From positions 1 to 12,743 of the forward strand of contig CAMLQS010000127.1 of the NCBI GenBank assembly GCA_946482165.1: DNA of 12,743 bases. Direction: 5' to 3'. The translations under genes were made by a program, and so were the position numbers. Shown here one piece after another: positions 6,565 through 12,743 of this stretch; the first letter of the stretch is position 1, and each line of letters begins with the position of its first letter. This DNA is from an uncultured Verrucomicrobiota bacterium (GTDB taxonomy: Bacteria > Verrucomicrobiota > Verrucomicrobiae > Opitutales > Opitutaceae). The notes beneath the pieces were generated by a model. That model was not told the origin of the DNA. It did not search any database and worked only from the letters and a program-made list of their open reading frames with translations.

Positions 6565-8208
6565 ATGACGAACGGTTCTCCTCCTCCCCGGAACAATTCC
6601 CCTTTCGCGGCGCGCGCCTCGACGCGTTCCGCCGTCGCCGCACATTCCGGCGTGGCTCAGCCGCCGACGAACGCGGCCCCGGCCTCGCCGAGCATGGCGG
6701 GCGGAGCTCCGAAGAAGGTGGGGGCGGGGCTGGTTGTCGCGGTGGTGGCGCTGCTCGCGTTCACCGTCGGCGGAGCGGTTTGGTGGGCGACCCGTGCGAA
6801 CAGCTCTTCGGCGACGACCGCGGACGCCGGGCCCGTTCCCTCCGTGGCGCCGAAGGCCGTGGCCCCGGCGGAGGCGCCGACGCAGAGGGAGGCGCGGCTG
6901 GCGAACGCCTTTGTCCAGGTGCAGGCCCGGGCGACGGGGCTCGATCTCGACGACGGCGCGCGACGCAGGCTGGCGGAGGCGACCTTGTTCGCGGCGGGTG
7001 CCCGCACGCGGGCCGAGGCGGGGGACCTGGCGGGCGCGGCGCAGGAATGGACGAAGGCGATGGCCGAGGCAGGACCGGTGGTGCTCGCGGCGGTCGTCGC
7101 GCGCTACGAGAAGGAGGCGGGGGCGCTTCGCGAGCTGCGCCTCGAAGATCAGGCGGCCCCGGCGGCGCAGGCTTTGCGGCGCGCGCTGGAGGCGTCGGAG
7201 GACGCGGCGGCGCGCGGCGAGTGGGCGGGGGCGATCGCGCGACGCGACGAGGCGGTCGCCTTGCTGGACGGCGCGCGAAAGGCGGTCGCGGCGCAGTTCG
7301 CCGAAGCGGCCGACGGGGCGTCGGCCCGCGGGGACGCGGCGATGGCGACGCTGTTTCACGAACGGGCTTTGCGGCTGGATGGCTCGCTCGGCTCGTCGCG
7401 CGAGTATCTCTACCGGCACAAATTCAAAGCCGGCCAGGTCCTGCGCACGGCGGGAGGCGTCGAGCTGGCCTACGCGCCGCCGGGGGAGTTTTCGCGCGGC
7501 AGCTCCGGCGCGGAAGCGGGGCGGGACGCGGACGAGACGCCGCAGCGGGTGACGCTGAGCAAAGGCTTTTTTATCGCGGTGAACGAAACGACGCAGCGCG
7601 AGTGGGACCGGGTGATGGGCGCGGGCGCGGGCGCGGCCTTGCGGACGCTGCGCGCGGCGAAGGCCGGGCCGGAGCTGATCACGCCGGAGCTGCCGATGCA
7701 TAGCGTGACCTGGGAGCAGGCGGCGGAGTATTGCCGACGGCTTTCCGAGCTGGAGGGGCTGGGGTTTCGGCTGCCGACCGAGGCGGAGTGGGAATACGCC
7801 TGCCGCGCCGGCGCGGGCACCGCGTTCAACCTGGGCGTGGACGGGCTGTCCGCGCGCGACGCCAACATCGACGACGGGACGGCGGGAGCGCCGCTGGCTC
7901 CGCGCGCCCCGGGCGCGTCGGGGCGCGCGAACGCGTGGGGTCTGCGCGACATGCACGGCAACGTGTGGGAGTGGTGCGCGGATTGGAGCGCGCCGTATCC
8001 CGCGGCGACGAGCCTGCGCGATCCGACCGGCCCGGGACGGGAAAGTCTCGGGCGCATCGACCTCGCGATGAAAGTGGTGCGCGGCGGCGGTTGGAACGCG
8101 CCCGCCAACGACGCGCGTTCGGCCAACCGCTGGGAGTATGCGCCGGCGGTGGCGACGTCCTACATCGGGCTGCGCGTGGCGCACGATCCAGACCTGGCCC
8201 GGCCCTGA
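6565..8208 (+). CDS. Membrane-anchored protein with C-terminal FGE-sulfatase (SUMF1-like) domain
   Basis: Encodes 547 residues. Residues 1-50 are Ala/Pro/Ser-rich; one membrane helix lies at about 53-75 (VGAGLVVAVVALLAFTVGG), implying a short cytoplasmic tail and a large periplasmic part. Residues 105-275 are Ala/Arg/Glu-rich and helical, with TPR-like spacing. Residues about 293-540 form a formylglycine-generating-enzyme-like fold: GVELAYAPPGEF, ETPQRVTLSKGFFIAVNETTQREWDRVM, PMHSVTWEQAAEYCRRLSE, FRLPTEAEWEYACRAG, WGLRDMHGNVWEWCADW, VVRGGGWN, and the end YIGLRVAHD. The paired active-site cysteines of true FGE near the C-terminus are absent (RSANRWEYAPAVATSYIGLR has none), so sulfatase-activating catalysis is unlikely; a binding or structural role fits better. 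An in-frame GTG at 6556 is a possible alternative start. Gaps of 30 bp upstream and 33 bp downstream indicate an operon. Confidence 0.9.
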   Translation: MTNGSPPPRNNSPFAARASTRSAVAAHSGVAQPPTNAAPASPSMAGGAPKKVGAGLVVAVVALLAFTVGGAVWWATRANSSSATTADAGPVPSVAPKAVAPAEAPTQREARLANAFVQVQARATGLDLDDGARRRLAEATLFAAGARTRAEAGDLAGAAQEWTKAMAEAGPVVLAAVVARYEKEAGALRELRLEDQAAPAAQALRRALEASEDAAARGEWAGAIARRDEAVALLDGARKAVAAQFAEAADGASARGDAAMATLFHERALRLDGSLGSSREYLYRHKFKAGQVLRTAGGVELAYAPPGEFSRGSSGAEAGRDADETPQRVTLSKGFFIAVNETTQREWDRVMGAGAGAALRTLRAAKAGPELITPELPMHSVTWEQAAEYCRRLSELEGLGFRLPTEAEWEYACRAGAGTAFNLGVDGLSARDANIDDGTAGAPLAPRAPGASGRANAWGLRDMHGNVWEWCADWSAPYPAATSLRDPTGPGRESLGRIDLAMKVVRGGGWNAPANDARSANRWEYAPAVATSYIGLRVAHDPDLARP

Positions 8209-8241
8209 ATCGGCGCGGCGCCCCATCCCGTTTTTTCCTCC

Positions 8242-9516
8242 ATGAGCATTCCAACCTCTCGCTTCGCTACTCAACGCGCCACGCTCGCGCTGGCCTTGCT
8301 CGCCGGGCTCTCCGGCTGCCAGGCGCCGGTCGGGGTGGCGCCCGTCCAGCCGGCCAACGCGTCCAACGCGGATCGAAACGGCGAAATCGCCCGCATCCTT
8401 GAGCTGAAGAAACGCGGCGTGATCACCGACGCGCAGGCGGTGGAGATCCTCGGCGCCTTGGTCGCGGGGGATTCGGCCGCGCCGGGCGTCGGGACTGCGG
8501 CGGTCGCCGCGCCCGCGGCGGCTCCCGCGTCGGCGCCGGTTCCCGCGAGCGCGCCGGCCGCGGCGACGGGCATAGCGAAAACCGCGGAGCCCGCGCCCGC
8601 CGCGCCGGCGAGCGCGGCGCCGAAGCTCGATCCGCGTTATCGGCCTTCGGCGGTGCTGACCGGGCGGCTTCGCTCGATCGGTTCCGACACGATGGATCTG
8701 CTCGTGGCGAACTGGGAGCGGGTTTTCACCCAATACCATCCCGGGCTGCGCGTGGTGCACGAGGGCCGCGGATCGTCGACGGCGACGCCGGCGCTGCTGG
8801 AAGGGCAGGCGGATTTCGGGCCGATGAGCCGCGCGATGCAGGAGCCCGAGGTGGCGAAGTTCCGGGAGCGTTTCGGTTACGAGCCCACTCAGGTGCGCGT
8901 GGCGATCGACGCGCTGGGGATCTTTGTGCATCCGAGCAATCCGGTGTCGCAGACCGGCTTGAGCCTGGAGCAGATCGACGCGATTTTCTCCGCCACGAGG
9001 AAGCGCGGCGCGACGGCGCGCATCGCGACCTGGGGGCAGCTCGGCGTGGGTGGCGAGTGGGCGAGCGCGCCGGTCAACGTCTACGGGCGAAACAAGGCCT
9101 CGGGCACCTACGGTTTTTTCCGCGACTCGGCGCTGTCGAAGGGCGAGTTCGGCGAGTGGGTGCAGGAGCAGCCGGGCAGCAGCCAGGTGGTGGAGCAGGT
9201 GACGGCGGACAAGTTCGGAATCGGGTATTCGGGAGTAGGATACAAGGCGGCGGGCGTCGCGCTCGCCCCGCTGGTGAAGAAGGCGGGCGAGGAGGCGGTC
9301 GAGGCGAACGAGGAGACGGCGCTCGACGGCAGCTATCCGCTGGCGCGTCCGCTCTATCTGGTGGCGAACCGGAACCCGGCCGCCGCGCCGAGCGATTTGC
9401 AGCGCGAGTTTTTGTCCTTCGTGCTCGGGCCGCTGGGGCAGGAAGTCGTGAAGCGGGAGGGCTACTATCCGCTGCCGCCGAAGATACTCGCGGAGGAGTC
9501 GGCCAAGCTTCGTTGA
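8242..9516 (+). CDS. PstS-like phosphate-binding lipoprotein with SHOCT-like segment
   Basis: Encodes 424 residues. A lipoprotein signal is clear: basic N-terminus, hydrophobic core ATLALALLAG, lipobox L23-S-G-C26. Residues about 47-73 (NGEIARILELKKRGVITDAQAVEIL) resemble a SHOCT domain, a short helical oligomerisation motif. An Ala/Pro linker (75-130) leads to a type II periplasmic-binding domain (136-420) with PstS-like ligand loops: GSDTM (147-151), GRGSSTATPAL (175-185), DFGPMSR (191-197) and RNKASGTYGFF (283-293). The family binds phosphate or similar oxyanions for ABC import; no pstC, pstA, pstB or phoU is present here, so it may serve as a sensor or scavenger rather than a transporter subunit. 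It is the last gene of the rightward operon; a hairpin overlaps its stop codon. The ATG at 8242 follows a pyrimidine tract rather than a Shine-Dalgarno sequence. Confidence 0.9.
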   Translation: MSIPTSRFATQRATLALALLAGLSGCQAPVGVAPVQPANASNADRNGEIARILELKKRGVITDAQAVEILGALVAGDSAAPGVGTAAVAAPAAAPASAPVPASAPAAATGIAKTAEPAPAAPASAAPKLDPRYRPSAVLTGRLRSIGSDTMDLLVANWERVFTQYHPGLRVVHEGRGSSTATPALLEGQADFGPMSRAMQEPEVAKFRERFGYEPTQVRVAIDALGIFVHPSNPVSQTGLSLEQIDAIFSATRKRGATARIATWGQLGVGGEWASAPVNVYGRNKASGTYGFFRDSALSKGEFGEWVQEQPGSSQVVEQVTADKFGIGYSGVGYKAAGVALAPLVKKAGEEAVEANEETALDGSYPLARPLYLVANRNPAAAPSDLQREFLSFVLGPLGQEVVKREGYYPLPPKILAEESAKLR

Positions 9517-9557
9517 GGCGTTTCGGGCGCGGGGGCGTTTTGGGCAAGAAACGCCTC
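9515..9557 (+). terminator. Hairpin overlapping the stop codon of the PstS-like gene
   Basis: Arms GAGGCGTTTC (9515-9524) and GAAACGCCTC (9548-9557) pair perfectly over 10 bp around a 23-base loop; the left arm includes the last two bases of the TGA stop. Within the loop a second GGCGTTT (9534-9540) can pair instead with AAACGCC (9549-9555), giving a tighter 7-bp hairpin with an 8-base loop. No T-run follows, so this is not a classical rho-independent terminator. It may act as an operon-end structure or mRNA 3' stabiliser, or affect read-through into the kinase gene. Confidence 0.45.
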
Positions 9558-9581
9558 GTGAAGGAGTTGATTCCCGTGTTT

Positions 9582-9610
9582 CGCCGGTTAACGCTGATGA
9601 CGCCGGTTTA
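9582..9610. repeat. Short direct repeat upstream of the kinase gene
   Basis: CGCCGGTTA (9582-9590) and CGCCGGTTTA (9601-9610) lie 19 bp apart, start to start, about two helical turns, just ahead of the kinase start at 9628. The spacing would suit a dimeric regulator on one face of the DNA. The repeat is short and no promoter hexamers could be assigned with confidence. Confidence 0.25.
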
Positions 9611-9627
9611 CCCCATCGCGCTACCCC

Positions 9628-10755
9628 ATGCATCCGCAGGCTCCCGAGTCGCCGCAGACATTCTTCGCCTCTCCCGAACGACTGTCGCCCGAATCCATCA
9701 GCCAACAGGCCGCCGCCCTCGGCGACGTCGCCACCCTGCTCGATTGCCTGCCCGACTTCGCGATGATTTTGAACGCCCAGCGGCAGATCATCTTCGCGAA
9801 TCAGGCGCTGCAGGCTTTCGCCGGCCCGTGGGCAGGCGGCCGTTTGCTCGGGCTGCGTCCCGGCGAGCTCCTCCATTGTCGCGAGGCGGCTCACGCGCCC
9901 TCCGGCTGCGGCACGGGCGAGGCCTGCCGCACCTGCGGCGCCGTCAACGCCATCCTCGGCGCGCTCGACGGGCACAAGGCCACCGAGGAGTGCCGCATCG
10001 CCACCACGTCGATCGACGCCTACGATCTGCGCATCACGGCCAGCCCCTTCCGCCAGCCCTCCGGCGACTACGCGCTCGTCATCGCCAGCGACATCAGCGA
10101 CGAAAAACGCCGCCGCGTGCTGGAGCGGATTTTTTTCCACGATATCCTCAACACCGCGGGCAGTCTCCAGGGCATGACCGAGCTCATCCGGGACGACGCT
10201 TCGTTCATGGAAGTGTTCAAGGAGGATCTCTCCGAGACGGCCGGGGTCCTCGTCAACGAGATCCAAAGCCAGCGCCAGCTGCTGGCGGCGGAGCGGCACG
10301 AACTCGAGGTCACCCTCGCGCCCACGAATTCCATCAAGCAGCTGGATCTAGTCGCCCAGACCTACCACTCCCACCCGTTGGCCAAGGGCAAGAAGATCAA
10401 GATCGCGCCGGACTCGGCGGATTTCACGTTCCAATCCGACCTCGCCCTGCTGCAACGCGTGCTCGGCAACTTGGTCAAGAACGCGCTCGAGGCCTGCGGG
10501 GCCGGCGACACCGTCGAGCTGGGCGCGGAGCAGCGGCCGGCCCACTTTGTTTTCTGGTGCCATAACCGGCAGCACATCCCGCGAGAGGTCCAGTTGCAGC
10601 TTTTCAAGCGCAGTTTCTCCACGAAGGGACCCGGGCGGGGCCTCGGCACCTACAGCATCCGCCTGCTGACGGAGCGTTACCTGGGCGGCACGGTCGAGCT
10701 CAAGTCCGAGCCGGAAACGGGCACGCGTTTCGAGCTGTTGTTTCCAAGGCCGTGA
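9628..10755 (+). CDS. Soluble PAS-domain sensor histidine kinase with cysteine cluster
   Basis: Encodes 375 residues with no membrane segment, so it senses a cytoplasmic signal. A PAS-like domain spans about 30-155 (LLDCLPDFAMILNAQRQIIFANQALQ) and carries C84, C94, C100, C103 and C122 (CGTGEACRTCG core), which could hold an Fe-S cluster, another metal or a redox switch. The dimerisation helix starts with RIFFHDILNTAGSLQGM; H171 is the likely phospho-acceptor, followed by D172. The ATPase part (about 265-375) has the N box LGNLVKNALEA (279-289), F box LFKRSFSTKG and G2 box GPGRGLGTY (334-342), ending GTRFELLFPRP. The G1 box usually reads DxGxG; here it is HNRQHI (312-317), so the adenine-contacting Asp is Asn. 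No response regulator is adjacent. The gene is 111 bp behind the PstS-like gene, after a hairpin, and converges on the gene at 10862. The ATG at 9628 lacks a Shine-Dalgarno sequence. Confidence 0.93.
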   Translation: MHPQAPESPQTFFASPERLSPESISQQAAALGDVATLLDCLPDFAMILNAQRQIIFANQALQAFAGPWAGGRLLGLRPGELLHCREAAHAPSGCGTGEACRTCGAVNAILGALDGHKATEECRIATTSIDAYDLRITASPFRQPSGDYALVIASDISDEKRRRVLERIFFHDILNTAGSLQGMTELIRDDASFMEVFKEDLSETAGVLVNEIQSQRQLLAAERHELEVTLAPTNSIKQLDLVAQTYHSHPLAKGKKIKIAPDSADFTFQSDLALLQRVLGNLVKNALEACGAGDTVELGAEQRPAHFVFWCHNRQHIPREVQLQLFKRSFSTKGPGRGLGTYSIRLLTERYLGGTVELKSEPETGTRFELLFPRP

Positions 10756-10756
10756 T

Positions 10757-10771
10757 GCGGCGAAATGCCGC
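10757..10771. terminator. Small hairpin between the convergent kinase and MgtC-family genes
   Basis: GCGGC (10757-10761) pairs with GCCGC (10767-10771) around GAAAT, starting just after the kinase stop codon. Only a G-run follows on the plus strand, so classical termination is doubtful. The remainder of the 106-bp convergent gap (to 10861) shows nothing else I can support. Confidence 0.25.
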
Positions 10772-10861
10772 CAAGGGGGGGACGCGTGGAAATTTAGCGG
10801 TTCAAAGCCCTGCGTCCCTGTTCTGCGAACGACGGAATTTGGGCTGAAAAGCGACTGGAAA

Positions 10862-12106
10862 TCAGGCGAGGAGGGTCCACGCGGCGCCGACGGCGGCGGT
10901 GGCGACGAGGACGAAAGCGGCCGGCCGGCGGTAGGCGGGAGCGCCGATGCACCAGGCGAGGCCGGCCTTGAGGAGCGAGTTGGCCGCCGCGGCGAGGAGC
11001 ACGGCGCGGGCGGCGAGAGCGAGGTCGACGCCGCCATCGCGCGCGGACTGGGCGACGTTGAGGGCGATGGCGTCGACGTCGGTCAGGCCGGAGACGAAGC
11101 TGATGGGCAGCAGGCCGACTTGCCAGTCCTGCTTGAGGGCGACCTTCACGAGCAGGCCGATGCCGGCGTAGAGCGCGGCGAACTTGATCGCGGTGAGCGG
11201 GCCCAGGGGATTGGCCACGGACGGCGCCTCGATCTGGCCCGCGGCGGGGCGGCGCAAGACGAACACGGCGGCGAAGATGAGCGCGGGCACGGCCATCAGG
11301 GAGAGCGGGGCGATGAGCTCGACGGCAAGCGCGGGACTGAAGACGGCGATGGCGAGGGCGACGCGCGGCAACATGACGGTGCAGGCGGCGACGGTGGCGA
11401 AGGCGTGGTGCGGGGCGAGGGCGGGCTCGTCGCGGCTGCGGCGGGAGAAGGCGAGCGTGCTCGCGGTGCTGGAGGCGAGTCCGCCGAGGAGCGCGGTGAG
11501 GGTGAGGCCGGCCCGGGCGCCGAGCAGGCGCATGGCGAGGTAGCCGGCGAAGCCGAGGCCGGAGATGAAGACCACCATCAGCCAGATTTTGAAGGGATTG
11601 AGCGCGCCCCAGGGATCGAGGGCGCGGTCGGGCACGAGCGGGAGCACAATGCCGGTGATAGCGGCGAATTGGAGGGCGGCGCGGATGTCGCCGGGGGTGA
11701 AGCGCCGCGTCCAATCGTGGATGGGCTGTTTCAGTCCGAGGAGGACGACGGTGAGCGCGGTGACGAGCACGGCGGCGCGGGGGTGTTCGGCGGCCATGAG
11801 CGCGCCGACGAGGACGGTGATGAGCGCGGCGGCGAAGCCGGTGCCGCCGGGGGCGCGGTCCGAAGCGGGCGAGGGGCTCCAGCGCAGGGCGATGAGGTGG
11901 GCGGCGACAAGGACGAGGACGGCGGGGAGCGCCCAAGGAAAGCCGGCCGCGAGGCAGCCGAGGATGGCCCAGAGCGTGTGGGTGCGCACGCCTCCGAAGT
12001 CCGCGCCGTGCTCGGGGTGGCGGGTTTGTTCGCTCCACTGGCGGATGCTGCCGATCAGGGCGCCGCAACCGGCGGCGGCGGCGAGGGCCGAAAGCGTGGG
12101 GGCCAT
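10862..12106 (-). CDS. MgtC/SapB-DUF4010 family integral membrane protein
   Basis: Encodes 414 residues, mostly membrane helices (roughly ten to twelve by eye). The N-terminal part (1-130) matches the MgtC/SapB layout: a glycine-rich first helix (AAAGCGALIG), a loop with GGVRTHTLWAILGCLAAG (38-55), then GTGFAAALITVLVGAL and LVTALTVVLLGLKQPIHDW. The C-terminal DUF4010 part (about 140-414) carries ISGLGFAGYLAMRLLGARAGLTLTALLGGLASSTASTLAFSRRS-type sequence (181-224), and SFVSGLTDVDAIALNVAQSA (336-355). The two-domain architecture is common in bacteria; the role is unknown beyond a supposed link to ion or Mg2+ homeostasis by analogy with MgtC. The usual GLERE-like motif after the first helix reads GSIRQW, so its glutamates are missing. 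The ATG at 12106 is the only sensible start: the frame stays open upstream but crosses the hairpin repeat. It converges on the kinase gene. Confidence 0.9.
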   Translation of the reverse strand: MAPTLSALAAAAGCGALIGSIRQWSEQTRHPEHGADFGGVRTHTLWAILGCLAAGFPWALPAVLVLVAAHLIALRWSPSPASDRAPGGTGFAAALITVLVGALMAAEHPRAAVLVTALTVVLLGLKQPIHDWTRRFTPGDIRAALQFAAITGIVLPLVPDRALDPWGALNPFKIWLMVVFISGLGFAGYLAMRLLGARAGLTLTALLGGLASSTASTLAFSRRSRDEPALAPHHAFATVAACTVMLPRVALAIAVFSPALAVELIAPLSLMAVPALIFAAVFVLRRPAAGQIEAPSVANPLGPLTAIKFAALYAGIGLLVKVALKQDWQVGLLPISFVSGLTDVDAIALNVAQSARDGGVDLALAARAVLLAAAANSLLKAGLAWCIGAPAYRRPAAFVLVATAAVGAAWTLLA

Positions 12107-12222
12107 GCACGGAGCATGGCGCGGGCTTGCGGGGAGGGCAAGGCGCGGGCGGGGGGGCGGCGCGAGGATGCGGAGGGGAACGGGACGGAAGGGATGGGGG
12201 ATATTTGGCGTCGCGCGGGCCT

Positions 12223-12284
12223 CCTGCCCACGATTCGGAAGCGGGCAGGTGGAACGCCTGCCCGCCACGGGCGAGACGCCCGTG
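12223..12284. repeat. Compact palindromic repeat of competing GC hairpins
   Basis: Three parts: CCTGCCC (12223-12229); a perfect 9-bp hairpin GCGGGCAGG/CCTGCCCGC (12241-12249 with 12257-12265, 7-base loop); and a perfect 8-bp hairpin CACGGGCG/CGCCCGTG (12266-12273 with 12277-12284, 3-base loop). GGGCAGG can pair with either flanking CCTGCCC, so two folds compete. It resembles the GGCACGGGCGTCTCGCCCGTG-type intergenic elements I recall from Verrucomicrobia and Planctomycetes genomes. It fills much of the 200-bp gap (12107-12306) between the signal peptidase and the MgtC-family gene; no gene is seen in that gap. Confidence 0.65.
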
Positions 12285-12306
12285 CCACCGTCGGAGGCGG
12301 AGGACT

Positions 12307-12743
12307 TCAGCGCACGAAGCCGCGGTGGGCGGCGGGGGCGATGACATACCAGGCGCGGCCGAGGAAATCCTTGCGCGCGACGGGGCCGTTGAAACGGCTG
12401 TCGACGGAGTCGCGGGAGTCGTCGCCGAGCACATAGTAGCCGGCGTCGCAGTCGACTTCGCGATCTTGGGCGAGGTTGCCGTAGGCGAAATAACGAAGGT
12501 GTCCGAGTTCGGGAGGGAGCGGAAGAGGGGCTCCGTCGATGTGGAGAACTCCGTCGAGGAGGGAAACGGTTTCGCCGGGGAGGCCGACGATGCGTTTGGC
12601 GACGAGGACGCCTTCGGGTGTGTAGAACTGGTGGATCTCCCAACGGCGCGGGGCGCGCAAGTGGCGGGTGATTTTCTCGAAGATCACGCGGTCTCCGGTG
12701 ACGGTGTTTTCGCCGCGGAGGGCGGGGGCCATCGAGCCGGAGA
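12307..12743 (-). CDS. lepB: Type I signal peptidase (S26 family), 5' end outside the window
   Basis: The C-terminal 144 or so residues are visible; the N-terminal membrane anchor lies beyond the right edge. The first complete codons read SGSMAPAL (ATG at 12732), the box B motif of signal peptidases, with the catalytic serine directly before the Met. Box D-type VAKRIVGLPGETV supplies the general-base lysine, 47 residues after the serine, similar to the spacing in Gram-positive-type enzymes. Box E GDDSRDSVDSRFNGPV (about 30 residues from the end) and the closing GRAWYVIAP complete the fold. The enzyme removes signal peptides of exported proteins at the outer face of the inner membrane. Because of the motif at the edge, the internal ATG at 12732 is not a true start. 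The next gene on this strand begins 200 bp downstream, behind a hairpin repeat, so they are probably separate units. Confidence 0.93.
   Translation of the reverse strand, partial: SGSMAPALRGENTVTGDRVIFEKITRHLRAPRRWEIHQFYTPEGVLVAKRIVGLPGETVSLLDGVLHIDGAPLPLPPELGHLRYFAYGNLAQDREVDCDAGYYVLGDDSRDSVDSRFNGPVARKDFLGRAWYVIAPAAHRGFVR

Noticed and set aside
8110..8184. Diversity-generating retroelement variable region at the end of the SUMF1-like gene
   Set aside because: This fold is a common DGR target, but no template repeat or reverse transcriptase was seen in the window.
9568..9596. Sigma-70 promoter with TTGATT as -35 ahead of the kinase gene
   Set aside because: The matching -10 position reads AACGCT, too poor to support a call.
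3967..10299. A 2110-codon open frame on the minus strand
   Set aside because: Only its last 311 codons are a plausible protein. The rest is antisense to the rightward genes and Arg/Pro-rich, as expected where high-GC codon use removes stops from the opposite strand.
8242..10755. A Pho regulon (PstS with PhoR-type kinase)
   Set aside because: The kinase is soluble, its PAS domain has a cysteine cluster, no response regulator or pst transporter genes are present, and a hairpin separates the two genes.
12055..12288. A 77-codon open frame over the hairpin repeat (minus strand)
   Set aside because: It is a translation of the palindromic repeat and overlaps the MgtC-family start; composition and position argue against a gene.
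1..12743. CRISPR array, tRNA or rRNA genes
   Set aside because: No regularly spaced direct repeats and no cloverleaf or rRNA-like segments were seen.

Overview
The window is very GC-rich, and all eight genes (seven complete) encode Ala/Arg/Gly-rich proteins with a heavy G/C third-position bias. No start codon has a convincing Shine-Dalgarno sequence. The style of the DnaE2 polymerase (PDIDLDL active-site motif, SHDFH C-terminus), the PAS histidine kinase with an RSFSTKG...GRGLGTY ATP lid, and a hairpin-rich intergenic repeat together suggest a Verrucomicrobia-type bacterium, perhaps Opitutaceae. That assignment rests on protein style and memory, not on a database search.

Left part (1-4000, minus strand): a complete error-prone polymerase gene dnaE2 (132-3338). 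Just upstream lies a decayed IS4-family transposase (3442-3884) with a nonsense codon, a large central deletion and at least two frameshifts. No imuA or imuB is visible, so dnaE2 stands without its usual mutasome partners here.

Centre (3967-9516): two divergent gene clusters. Leftward run a ParA/Soj-like ATPase (4938-5834) and, 35 bp behind it, an unrecognised 311-residue protein (3967-4902); there is no ParB. Rightward run a 160-residue protein with a charged coiled-coil tail (6052-6534), a membrane-anchored protein with a formylglycine-generating-enzyme-like (SUMF1) domain (6565-8208), and a PstS-like phosphate-binding lipoprotein with a SHOCT-like segment (8242-9516). Gaps are about 30 bp, so this looks like one operon. 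The shared 217-bp spacer holds a perfect 8+8 bp dyad (5910-5929) and a second, imperfect site of the same geometry 50 bp on. This divergent block is the best candidate for an undescribed system. That idea is inference from layout; only the individual protein families are supported.

Right part (9628-12743): a soluble PAS-domain histidine kinase with a cysteine cluster (9628-10755, plus strand). Converging on it is a MgtC/SapB-DUF4010 membrane protein (10862-12106, minus). Upstream of that is the C-terminal part of a type I signal peptidase gene that runs off the right edge (12307-12743, minus). Between these last two lies a compact repeat built of competing GC-rich hairpins.

No tRNA, rRNA, CRISPR array or intact mobile element was found.
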